24,930 nt of DNA from Candidatus Proelusimicrobium excrementi (GTDB lineage Bacteria; Elusimicrobiota; Elusimicrobia; Elusimicrobiales; Elusimicrobiaceae): assembly GCA_934643455.1 (NCBI GenBank), contig CAKUBV010000009.1, positions 1 to 24,930 on the forward strand. Reading direction: 5' to 3'. Below the pieces are notes generated by a model. It did no database searches. It had not been told where the DNA came from and was given only the letters and a program-made list of their open reading frames with translations. How positions within the stretch are numbered: the first letter of the stretch is position 1; each line of letters begins with the position of its first letter. Positions 8,414 through 14,802 of this stretch are shown piece after piece. The position numbers and the translations under genes are program-made.

Positions 8414-8590
8414 TTTTACGCTCACAGCTAGCAATTTTCCATATTTGGGTAAATTTAAGTTTTTTCTTCATTCGGATACCTCGCTCACTTTGTTCGCGTA
8501 GCCGCAAGTATACCGCATTCGTAATAAAATCAAAATCTATCTCAAAACTAAACAATCACGCTGGTTAAATTATCTCACGCTGAGATTTTT
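8414..8590. repeat. GCTAGC-core repeat, copy B
   Basis: GCTAGCAATTTTCC begins at 8427 and is followed by CATATTTGGGTAAATTT, as in copy A. Later blocks ATTCGGATACC, GTATACCGCATT and TCTCACGCTGAGA align with copy A. Function unknown. Confidence 0.5.
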
Positions 8591-8643
8591 GTATTTTAAT
8601 TTATTCCTGACTTTTCCAATATATTTACTCTTTTTTTTAAAAC

Positions 8644-8779
8644 TTTCTTCTATATATTTCTATATCTATACTTATCCGGTCGTAAAATGGTTCCATAACT
8701 TTTTTACTGATTAATGTAGGTCGGGCTTTGCCCGACAGATAAGCTCCTTTTTAACGTCAGGCAAAGCCTGACCTACATT
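8644..8779. repeat. REP-like palindromic element, unit 1
   Basis: The outer arms AATGTAGGTC (8713-8722) and GACCTACATT (8770-8779) are perfect inverted repeats. Each arm also folds on itself: GTCGGGC-TTT-GCCCGAC on the left, GTCAGGC-AAA-GCCTGAC on the right. The structure can therefore be one long hairpin or two small ones. The preceding about 70 bp (TTCTTCTATATA, CTTATCCGGTCG, TTCCATAACTTTTTTA) is repeated at unit 2. Confidence 0.75.
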
Positions 8780-8851
8780 GCTATATTTACGGTCAGTAGT
8801 TTTTCAAATCTTAAAAACTTATCATTATTGCATAACTTACATAACAAATAA

Positions 8852-8986
8852 ATTCTTCTTTATATTCCAATATATAAACTTATTCGGTCGCAAAATGATT
8901 CCATAACTTTTTTATCAATTAATGTAGGTCAGGTTCTACCTGACAGAGGAACTCCTTATTAACGTCAGGCAAAGCCCGACCTACAT
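8852..8986. repeat. REP-like palindromic element, unit 2
   Basis: Tandem copy of unit 1, offset by 208 bp, with the same leading sequence and the same outer arms (ATGTAGGTC at 8922, GACCTACAT ending 8986). The left arm reads GTCAGGT-TCT-ACCTGAC: both sides of the stem changed together relative to unit 1, so pairing is kept. That suggests selection on the fold. Confidence 0.75.
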
Positions 8987-9033
8987 ATATGTATTAATTC
9001 TCTTTTTAATATTCTTTTTTGCCATTGTTTGCG

Positions 9034-9102
9034 CCGTGTCGTACGTCGGGGCGTTTTGTTAAAAAACGAAAACAGTTGACTTGTTTTTTTTTTTTGATAA
9101 AT
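9034..9102 (+). promoter_or_regulatory. Poly-T promoter module P1
   Basis: CCGTGTCGTACGTCGG begins at 9034 and TTGACT lies at 9076-9081. TG and a run of 12 T (9084-9095) follow, then GATAAATTT (9096-9104). Read as a sigma-70-type promoter, TTGACT is the -35 box. The -10 is GATAAA (spacer 14) or TAAATT (spacer 16). The same module with identical 42-nt spacing from CCGTGTCG to TTGACT recurs at 24802-24869 with T10. It precedes the Cys-rich gene by about 105 nt of leader. Confidence 0.55.
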
Positions 9103-9208
9103 TTCCTCTATGTTTCAGGCTGAAAAATCTGTGCCGTTCGTCGTTCTTCTTTATTTGCGTTAGTTGAGGTTTTTCGGCTTGAAATAATCAAAAACGGAGG
9201 TGAAAAAT

Positions 9209-10006
9209 ATGGTTAGTTTAAAGAAATATTTGGTTTATAGTTTTATATTTGTAGGGTTTCTATTATCAAGTATATCTTTTGCTAGTTCAGCTGTTATTTC
9301 AAATTCACTAGGCTACGATACTCAAGTACAGTGCTTGCGGAATTGCATCAATGGTACCTGCCTAAAGGGGTCTAATGGCAAATATGTATGTCGACTGAAC
9401 TTAGAAATAGAAAGCTGCAATAAAGGCGATGTGCAATATAAGCCGAGCGGTTCTTGCGGAACCGCCAGCAGGACTTGCTGTGGCGATTTGGACGGTTGGA
9501 GCGATTGGGATAAAGAATGCCCTAAAACTTGCGACGGTAAAAAACCGATAACCAGCCGGTCTTGCGGCACCAACGGCACTCAAACAAGAATTGTAACGTG
9601 TGATACTTCCACGGGAAAATGGGTCGAAGGGAATTGGGGGCCTTGCAAGGAACAGGTCTGTACTCCCGGTGAAGTGGGCCCGTGCCCTACGAATTGTTAT
9701 CAGAGGAGAACTTGCAACTCTGCCGGTACGGATTGGGGGTCTTGCTACTGCGAAAATAAAGATGAAATCTGGAACGTAACAATGAATTATAAGAATACAG
9801 TTCAGTCTACAATGACTTGCGAAGCCCATTGCTGCTGCGACGGAGATAGGCCTGTTACCAATATGTATAACAAATATTTAAACAAAAATGCGGGAACAGG
9901 GTGTATTGGAAAAAACGGACAAGCCAAGTATTATTGCGGTTGCAAGGAAAAAAAATCCGGTAATCAAACGTATTATACCGGAACGTATAGCGAGTGTTTA
10001 AGATAG
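9209..10006 (+). CDS. Secreted Cys-rich protein with TSP1-like segment
   Basis: 265-residue predicted exported protein. A signal peptide (KK at 5-6, hydrophobic 8-24, likely cut after SFA, residue 25) is followed by a mature part with 27 cysteines and no other hydrophobic stretch. Residues about 97-146 (WSDWDKECPKTC, ITSRSC, WGPC) resemble a thrombospondin type-1 repeat. Residues 151-181 (CTPGEVGPCPTNC, RRTC, WGSC) repeat a related C-P-G...C..C....R.C...WG.C unit. The C-terminal part has a CCC cluster and several Cys pairs but no family I recognise. I start at ATG 9209, 7 nt after GGAGGT; a GTG at 9200 lies within that ribosome-binding site. Probably extracellular or surface-bound and disulfide-bonded; its partner or ligand is unknown. 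It sits between a poly-T promoter module and a two-hairpin 3' element. Confidence 0.75.
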   Translation: MVSLKKYLVYSFIFVGFLLSSISFASSAVISNSLGYDTQVQCLRNCINGTCLKGSNGKYVCRLNLEIESCNKGDVQYKPSGSCGTASRTCCGDLDGWSDWDKECPKTCDGKKPITSRSCGTNGTQTRIVTCDTSTGKWVEGNWGPCKEQVCTPGEVGPCPTNCYQRRTCNSAGTDWGSCYCENKDEIWNVTMNYKNTVQSTMTCEAHCCCDGDRPVTNMYNKYLNKNAGTGCIGKNGQAKYYCGCKEKKSGNQTYYTGTYSECLR

Positions 10007-10022
10007 GTTTAGGGAAATAAGA

Positions 10023-10094
10023 TTTACCGGGATAAAACCCGGCTCTCAACTAACCGCCCCGGTTTGCCGAAAGCGAACCGGGGTTTTGCTTGCA
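10023..10094 (+). terminator. Two-hairpin 3' element, copy 2
   Basis: CCGGG (10027-10031) pairs with CCCGG (10038-10042) around ATAAAA, followed by the linker CTCTCAACTAACC. Then CCCCGGTTTGC (10057-10067) pairs with GCGAACCGGGG (10073-10083) around CGAAA and is followed by TTTTGCTTGCA. It begins 16 nt after the Cys-rich gene's stop. The first hairpin and linker match copy 1 at 38-77 except for one inserted base; the second stem differs in sequence but still pairs. Confidence 0.7.
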
Positions 10095-10130
10095 GATAAT
10101 AAGCTTTAATGCATAATTGCCTTAAAATGA

Positions 10131-10143
10131 TAAAATATTTAAT
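10131..10143 (+). promoter_or_regulatory. Candidate -10 box of leaderless hisS
   Basis: TAAAAT (10131-10136) ends 7 nt before ATG 10144 and no Shine-Dalgarno is present. No convincing -35 box is visible; TTTAAT/TTAATG near 10105-10111 is the nearest candidate. The layout matches that before the GT9, tolC and hydG genes. Confidence 0.35.
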
Positions 10144-11373
10144 ATGGCAAAATTAGTAAGAGGATTTAGAGATATTTTCGGCCCGGAAGCGGCCGCTTTG
10201 ACCGCTCTTGAAGCCGCCGCAAGAAAAGTTTTTAAACTCTACGGCGTAAAAGAGCTGCGCATTCCGACGGTGGAGCTTAAGGAACTTTTTATAAAATCAA
10301 CCGGCACCACCACCGATATAGTGCAAAAAGAAATGTACAGTTTTGAAGACGCGGGGCACCGCCTGCTGGCTCTTCGCCCGGAAGGTACGCCGGGGGTTGC
10401 GCGCGCTTACATAGAAAACAATTTTACGCAAGCCGCGCCGGTTCAGCAGTTTTTTTATATCGGGAATATGTTTCGCGCGGAACGCCCCCAAGCGGGCCGC
10501 TACCGTGAGTTTGAACAAATCGGAGCGGAATTTTTGGGCAATCCTGCCCCCGCAGCCGACGCTCAGGCCATATTGCTTTTAAAGGATATCATGCAGGCTT
10601 TCGGCGTAAAAAATTACAGCGTAAAAATAAATTCGCTCGGCTGTGAAAAGTGCCGCCCGCTCTACCGCCAGGCTTTGATTGATTATTTGTCATCTTCAAA
10701 AGATACTCTCTGCGAAACCTGCCAAGACAGGCTTGACCGCAATCCCCTGCGTGTATTGGACTGCAAAATAGACGGACACAGATTTGCCGAAGGCGCGCCT
10801 AAAATGAATCTTTGCCCCGAGTGCGAAGAGCATTTTAACGAAGTTAAAAGGCTTTTGGACGGGAAAATCCCTTATATAGTTGATACTTCCCTCGTGCGCG
10901 GGCTTGATTATTATACCAGAACGGTTTTTGAGTTTCAGGCCGGCGACAAATCCCAAAACGCCATTGCGGCCGGCGGACGTTACGACAGCCTTATAAAATC
11001 AATGGGCGGCGCGGACATACCCGCCGTGGGCTGGGCTATGGGCGCGGAAAGGACCTGTTTGGCTTTGGGTTCTTTGCCTGCGGAAGAAGAGGTTAAAGTT
11101 TATGTCGTCAGCTTGGAAAAATCCTGCAACGAGTACGCTTTTAACGTAATGCAGAATTTAAGGGCCGATGGCATTATAACCGAAGGCGGCTTGTTTGAGA
11201 AAAACCTTAAAGGCCAAATGAAGCAGGCCGACAGGACGAAAGCGCGCTTTGCCGTGATAATCGGCGGGGAAGAAACCGCCCGCGGCTCGGCTAAGCTTAA
11301 GGATTTGACCACCGGTGAGCAAAAGGATTATCCGCTTGAAGCTCTTGCCGGCGCCATTAAAAATATTAAGTAA
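10144..11373 (+). CDS. hisS: Histidyl-tRNA synthetase
   Basis: 409-residue class II synthetase that charges tRNA-His. Seen in order: RGFRDIFGPE near the start (6-15), the RPEGT segment (78-82), motif 2 FRAERPQAGRYREFEQ (110-125), the HisRS signature LVRGLDYYTRT (250-260), motif 3 GWAMGAER (296-303) and a C-terminal anticodon-binding domain (about 313-409). The insertion between motif 2 and the signature holds Cys pairs at 167/170, 190/193 and 224/227, a pattern known in many bacterial HisRS. It is followed after 13 bp by aspS, a common gene pair, so they should form one operon. Confidence 0.97.
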   Translation: MAKLVRGFRDIFGPEAAALTALEAAARKVFKLYGVKELRIPTVELKELFIKSTGTTTDIVQKEMYSFEDAGHRLLALRPEGTPGVARAYIENNFTQAAPVQQFFYIGNMFRAERPQAGRYREFEQIGAEFLGNPAPAADAQAILLLKDIMQAFGVKNYSVKINSLGCEKCRPLYRQALIDYLSSSKDTLCETCQDRLDRNPLRVLDCKIDGHRFAEGAPKMNLCPECEEHFNEVKRLLDGKIPYIVDTSLVRGLDYYTRTVFEFQAGDKSQNAIAAGGRYDSLIKSMGGADIPAVGWAMGAERTCLALGSLPAEEEVKVYVVSLEKSCNEYAFNVMQNLRADGIITEGGLFEKNLKGQMKQADRTKARFAVIIGGEETARGSAKLKDLTTGEQKDYPLEALAGAIKNIK

Positions 11374-11386
11374 AACTTGGTGAATT

Positions 11387-13165
11387 ATGAAAAGAACTAA
11401 TTACTGCGGCGAAATAACCGCCGCCATGGAAGGAACTAAACAAACGCTTTGCGGGTGGGTGCACGGATATCGCAACCACGGCGGCGTTTTATTTATAGAT
11501 TTAAGGGACAGAACCGGTTTTGTTCAACTTGTAGTCGGGCCGGATAACAAAGCCGCTTTTGAGGAAGCTTCCGCTCTGCGCAACGAATACGTAATCTGCG
11601 CCAAGGGCGCCGTCGCCAAACGCAAAGAGGGATACGTAAACAAAAATATTCCCACCGGCGAGGTTGAAATTATCGTCGACGAAATTGAAACGCTCAACAC
11701 CTGCGTGCCTCTGCCTTTTGACATTGATACGGAAAAGAATATATCGGAAGACGTCCGCCTTAAATACCGCTATTTGGATTTAAGGAACGCCCGCATGATA
11801 AAAAATCTTACCACACGCCACCGCCTTGCCCAGGTTATAAGGCGTTATTTTGACGAACACGGCTTTTTGGAAATTGAAACCCCGATTTTAACGCGTTCCA
11901 CGCCGGAAGGCGCGCGCGATTATTTGGTGCCTTCAAGGGTGCACAACGGCAAGTTTTACGCCTTGCCGCAGAGCCCGCAAATGTTCAAACAAACTTTAAT
12001 GGCCAGCGGCGTGGACAGATACTTCCAGCTTGCCCGCGCTTTCCGCGACGAGGACCTCAGGGCCGACCGCCAGCCGGAACATACTCAGGTGGATATAGAA
12101 ATGTCCTTCGTGGAGCTTGACGATATTTTCTCCATAGCCGAAGGGATGATGCAGACGGTTTTTAAAGCGGTGGGGGAAGAAATTAAAACCCCGTTTGTAC
12201 GCATGCCGTATAAAGAAGCTCTTTTGCGCTTCGGCAGCGATAAGCCCGATATGCGTTTTGATATGGAAATTTCCGATATTACGGATATCTTCAAAAATAC
12301 CGCTTTTAAAGTTTTTGAGGCCGCTATCAAAGACGGCGGAGCGATACGCGCTTTAAAGGCCGAAGCTTCCGCCGATAAACTCAGCCGCGGCGCGATTGAC
12401 AAACTTACGGAGCTTGTAAAGAAAAACGGCGCGAAAGGCCTTGTTTGGCTTAAGTTCAAAGCCGGTAAATTTGAGGGGCCTTCCGCCAAGTTCTTCAGCG
12501 AAAGCGAACTGGAAGCTTTGCGCGGCGGCTTAAACGCCAATGAGGGCGACACCGTTTTTATCGGCAGCGACGTTAAAGCCGATACCTGCGCTTTGTTTAT
12601 GGGCGCTTTAAGAAAAGAACTTATAAAAGTTCTCGGCCTTAAGCCGAAAACCAAATGGGCCCCGCTGTGGGTGGTAAACTTCCCTCTGCTGGAATATATC
12701 CCCGAGGAAGACCGCTACGACGCGGCGCACAATCCTTTTACCGCGCCCGTCAAAGAGGATATACCTCTCTTGGATACGGACCCTTTAAAAGTGCGCTCTT
12801 ATCAGTTTGATATGGTGCTTAACGGTATGGAATTGGCATCCGGCTCGGTCCGCAACCATAGGCGCGATATACAAGAAAAGATTTTGGCTTTAATGAAGCA
12901 TTCCAAAGAAGAAGCCGCAAGGCGCTTCGGGATGCTTTTAAACGCTTTGGAGCGCGGTACGCCTCCGCACGGCGGTATGGGCCTTGGCTTTGACAGGCTT
13001 ACCGCTTTAATCTGCGGGGAAGATTCCATTAAGGAAGTTATCGCTTTCCCCAAAACGACGGCAGCGTCCTGCCCGCTGACGGAATCGCCGAATATAGTGG
13101 ATCAAAAGCAGTTGGACGAACTCGGCATAGCCGTAATTCATACCGAGGAGGAAGATGCCAAATAA
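11387..13165 (+). CDS. aspS: Aspartyl-tRNA synthetase, probably non-discriminating
   Basis: 592-residue bacterial-type AspRS. It has an N-terminal OB-fold anticodon-binding domain (1-105), a class II catalytic core with motif 2 FRDEDLRADRQPEHTQ (219-234), a GAD insertion domain in the middle, and motif 3 GLGFDRL near the C-terminus. It charges tRNA-Asp with aspartate. In the anticodon-binding domain residue 31 is His and residue 82 is Gly. These are the residues reported for the non-discriminating AspRS of Pseudomonas aeruginosa, which also aspartylates tRNA-Asn. I infer that Asn-tRNA is made by the GatCAB amidotransferase in this organism. A weak GGTGA serves as ribosome-binding site 13 bp after hisS. 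Confidence 0.96.
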   Translation: MKRTNYCGEITAAMEGTKQTLCGWVHGYRNHGGVLFIDLRDRTGFVQLVVGPDNKAAFEEASALRNEYVICAKGAVAKRKEGYVNKNIPTGEVEIIVDEIETLNTCVPLPFDIDTEKNISEDVRLKYRYLDLRNARMIKNLTTRHRLAQVIRRYFDEHGFLEIETPILTRSTPEGARDYLVPSRVHNGKFYALPQSPQMFKQTLMASGVDRYFQLARAFRDEDLRADRQPEHTQVDIEMSFVELDDIFSIAEGMMQTVFKAVGEEIKTPFVRMPYKEALLRFGSDKPDMRFDMEISDITDIFKNTAFKVFEAAIKDGGAIRALKAEASADKLSRGAIDKLTELVKKNGAKGLVWLKFKAGKFEGPSAKFFSESELEALRGGLNANEGDTVFIGSDVKADTCALFMGALRKELIKVLGLKPKTKWAPLWVVNFPLLEYIPEEDRYDAAHNPFTAPVKEDIPLLDTDPLKVRSYQFDMVLNGMELASGSVRNHRRDIQEKILALMKHSKEEAARRFGMLLNALERGTPPHGGMGLGFDRLTALICGEDSIKEVIAFPKTTAASCPLTESPNIVDQKQLDELGIAVIHTEEEDAK

Positions 13166-13191
13166 ACCTGTAGGTTTTAAAATTAAGATAC

Positions 13192-13208
13192 AGGCTTTTT
13201 AAAAGCCT
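13192..13208 (+). terminator. Weak hairpin after aspS
   Basis: AGGCTTTT (13192-13199) pairs with AAAAGCCT (13201-13208) with almost no loop. The T run of the downstream arm is separated, so termination may be inefficient or may use the hairpins that follow. Confidence 0.4.
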
Positions 13209-13242
13209 TAAATAAAATTGTTTTTAAGACTGATTTTTTGGC

Positions 13243-13412
13243 GCCGGATAATGCCCGGCCATATCAAAGTTTAAAACTTTGATAAGCTTCAACCCCAAAA
13301 AACTGTCGCTGATATAAGGAGCCGCCCGCCCTATGGGTGCGGCTCGCTTCGGCGGCATTTTTTTCCGTGTGGGTTGAAGCTCATGGAAGATATGCCGCTT
13401 TTTATATGCGGC
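13243..13412. ncRNA. Hairpin cluster with 97-nt rod; possible structured RNA
   Basis: Four structures stand side by side. GCCGG (13243-13247) pairs with CCGGC (13255-13259). TATCAAAGT (13262-13270) pairs with ACTTTGATA (13276-13284). Next is a long rod, 13285-13381. Last, GCCGC (13394-13398) pairs with GCGGC (13408-13412). In the rod AGCTTCAACCC (13285-13295) pairs with GGGTTGAAGCT (13371-13381), A6 with T6-7, TGTCGCTG (13304-13311) with CGGCGGCA (13350-13357), and GAGCCGC (13319-13325) with GCGGCTC (13339-13345). A CCC-TAT-GGG tip closes it. I see no match to 6S, RNase P, SRP or tmRNA signatures. It could be a small RNA or a mobile palindromic remnant; strand unknown. Confidence 0.4.
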
Positions 13413-13420
13413 CTTAAATT

Positions 13421-13492
13421 ATGTTAATATTTTTAATTTGGCTGATTTTGTTTGTCTTTTGCTTTTTGGTTTTTATCGGCGCGCGCGATTGA
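13421..13492 (+). CDS. Possible 23-residue hydrophobic peptide
   Basis: ATG 13421 to TGA 13492 would encode a peptide that is almost all Leu, Ile, Phe and Val and ends Gly-Ala-Arg-Asp: one membrane helix with a charged tail. It lies just after the hairpin cluster. No Shine-Dalgarno is present and AT-rich DNA gives such readings by chance. Small hydrophobic peptides next to structured RNA occur in type I toxin-antitoxin loci, but nothing else supports that here. Confidence 0.12.
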   Translation: MLIFLIWLILFVFCFLVFIGARD

Positions 13493-13554
13493 AACGCTTC
13501 ATTCTTGTTTATTTTCCTGTGCGCGCCCGCATAATATTAAATATAAAAAACATA

Positions 13555-13583
13555 TTGCCCAAAATATAAATTATTGTTATATT
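13555..13583 (+). promoter_or_regulatory. Candidate promoter of the tandem Cys-rich genes
   Basis: TTGCCC (13555-13560), 17 nt, TATATT (13578-13583), in very AT-rich DNA. The leader to ATG 13635 would be about 45 nt. Confidence 0.45.
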
Positions 13584-13634
13584 TAATATATAGGGGTTTA
13601 AATCGTTTCTCAATTTTAATTTTACGGGTGGTTT

Positions 13635-14744
13635 ATGCGTAAGTTTGCTTTTTTTGTTTTGCTTTGTGCGTTGTTTGCTCCGCTTAACGCGCAGAGAATG
13701 GTTAAGTATATAACTTTTTACCCGATACCGTACGGCAGCCATGACAGGCTTGACGTAAAGAATACGGCAATAATAAGCGGACGGGACGGCGGAAAAAGCG
13801 AGGTCGCCGGAAGGCTTACCGTGCCCGGCGCAGTTACTTTGGACGGCATTTTGCGCCTTAAGGAAACCGGCGGAAGCAATGTAACAACCACCGGCACCAT
13901 AAGAAGCGGCGACGTCAATACCGTTATGGCTTACGGCCGCGCGGATTTAATCGGCCCGAGCAATACTGTTGAAGCTTTGGATAATAATGTAGACTATGCT
14001 TATGTTGCGGAAGATACTTTGGTCAACTCTAATGTAAAAATAGGTTCTTATGCCCTTACCAATTTGGCTGGCGGATGTGCTTCAGAGCCGAACTGGTGTC
14101 CTTTAAGGCTTAAGGGCAGCGAAGAATGCAAATATTATCTTACCTGCGGCAGCTGCAATGAGGCCTCTAACGGATGTGATGCCCCGGATTTGCCCGAGTG
14201 TGAGTTCGGACCGTGGCAGATAGGCCCCGCCAATATACAGGATACTTGCGGGGATTCCCAAAGGGAGGGCTGTATACAGACGCACGCATGCGGAACGGAG
14301 AACTTCCCTTGCACCACTTTAAGAGAAGCCGTTTCCGCCTCTATCCCTGCGACGTTTAACTGCGGGATGGGCTATACTCCTTCGGCTTATTGTTATACGG
14401 GAAGCAAGCAATGCACCGACGCCAATCTTACCTATTTTTGCGGCAAGCATGACGGGGCTAAGCGTATGATTATCAACGGTACTCCCTATGCGGTTGAAAG
14501 CTGCAGTTTTTCAAATGTAAGCGACGCTACATTCTGGTGCCGGGAAAATCCTTCTAAACCGGGCTGTATTTTGTACGGCAACGCCGCTTCCGCCGCGGGC
14601 ACGCAGGCTTGTTACAGTTCTTATACAATTTACAGCTCTTCCAGGGCAAGATGTCATACGGCTACGGCTAATGTGGGCGGATATATCTGCCAGGGCGGTA
14701 CGGGCGATACCAGCACGATGTATTACAGGGTTTGCGGCGGCTAG
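13635..14744 (+). CDS. Secreted Cys-rich protein, KYITFYPxPYGSH family, paralogue 1
   Basis: 369-residue predicted exported protein with a signal peptide (hydrophobic 4-16, likely cut after LNA, residue 19). Directly after it comes QRMVKYITFYPIPYGSH (20-36), nearly identical in the next gene. Residues about 40-95 look like repeated beta strands (GRLTVPGAVTLDGILRLKE, TTTGTIRSG), as in fibre or beta-solenoid proteins. A second shared block LRLKGSEECKYYLTCG (157-172) opens a Cys-rich region of variable sequence. There are 22 cysteines after the signal peptide, mostly beyond residue 148. I do not recognise a named family; it is not a type IV prepilin (no G-FTLIE motif). GGGTGG lies 4 nt before the start. 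Likely outside the cytoplasm and disulfide-bonded; function unknown. Confidence 0.75.
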   Translation: MRKFAFFVLLCALFAPLNAQRMVKYITFYPIPYGSHDRLDVKNTAIISGRDGGKSEVAGRLTVPGAVTLDGILRLKETGGSNVTTTGTIRSGDVNTVMAYGRADLIGPSNTVEALDNNVDYAYVAEDTLVNSNVKIGSYALTNLAGGCASEPNWCPLRLKGSEECKYYLTCGSCNEASNGCDAPDLPECEFGPWQIGPANIQDTCGDSQREGCIQTHACGTENFPCTTLREAVSASIPATFNCGMGYTPSAYCYTGSKQCTDANLTYFCGKHDGAKRMIINGTPYAVESCSFSNVSDATFWCRENPSKPGCILYGNAASAAGTQACYSSYTIYSSSRARCHTATANVGGYICQGGTGDTSTMYYRVCGG

Positions 14745-14755
14745 TTCCCGGGAAC
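14744..14755. repeat. GTTCCCGGGAAC palindrome
   Basis: A perfect 12-bp palindrome that includes the last base of the preceding stop codon and is followed by CCTTTTT. It could be a weak terminator between the two paralogues or a binding site. The stem is too short to be sure. Confidence 0.25.
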
Positions 14756-14802
14756 CTTTTTAAGATTTGTTTTATAAATTAATTTGAGCAGGCGGAGGAA
14801 GT

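Noticed and set aside
9200..9208. GTG start for the Cys-rich protein
   Set aside because: The GTG is part of the GGAGGTG ribosome-binding site of ATG 9209.
8112..9208. Insertion sequence in the repeat-rich spacer
   Set aside because: No transposase frame or terminal repeats enclosing one; only short non-coding repeats are seen.
13155..13202. 15-residue frame starting at the end of aspS behind GAGGAGG
   Set aside because: The purine-rich stretch is explained by Glu codons at the AspRS C-terminus; the peptide is very short and ends in a hairpin.
13635..13742. Type IV prepilin N-terminus in the Cys-rich paralogues
   Set aside because: No G-FTLIE-type cleavage motif; the hydrophobic stretch is a normal signal peptide cut after LNA.
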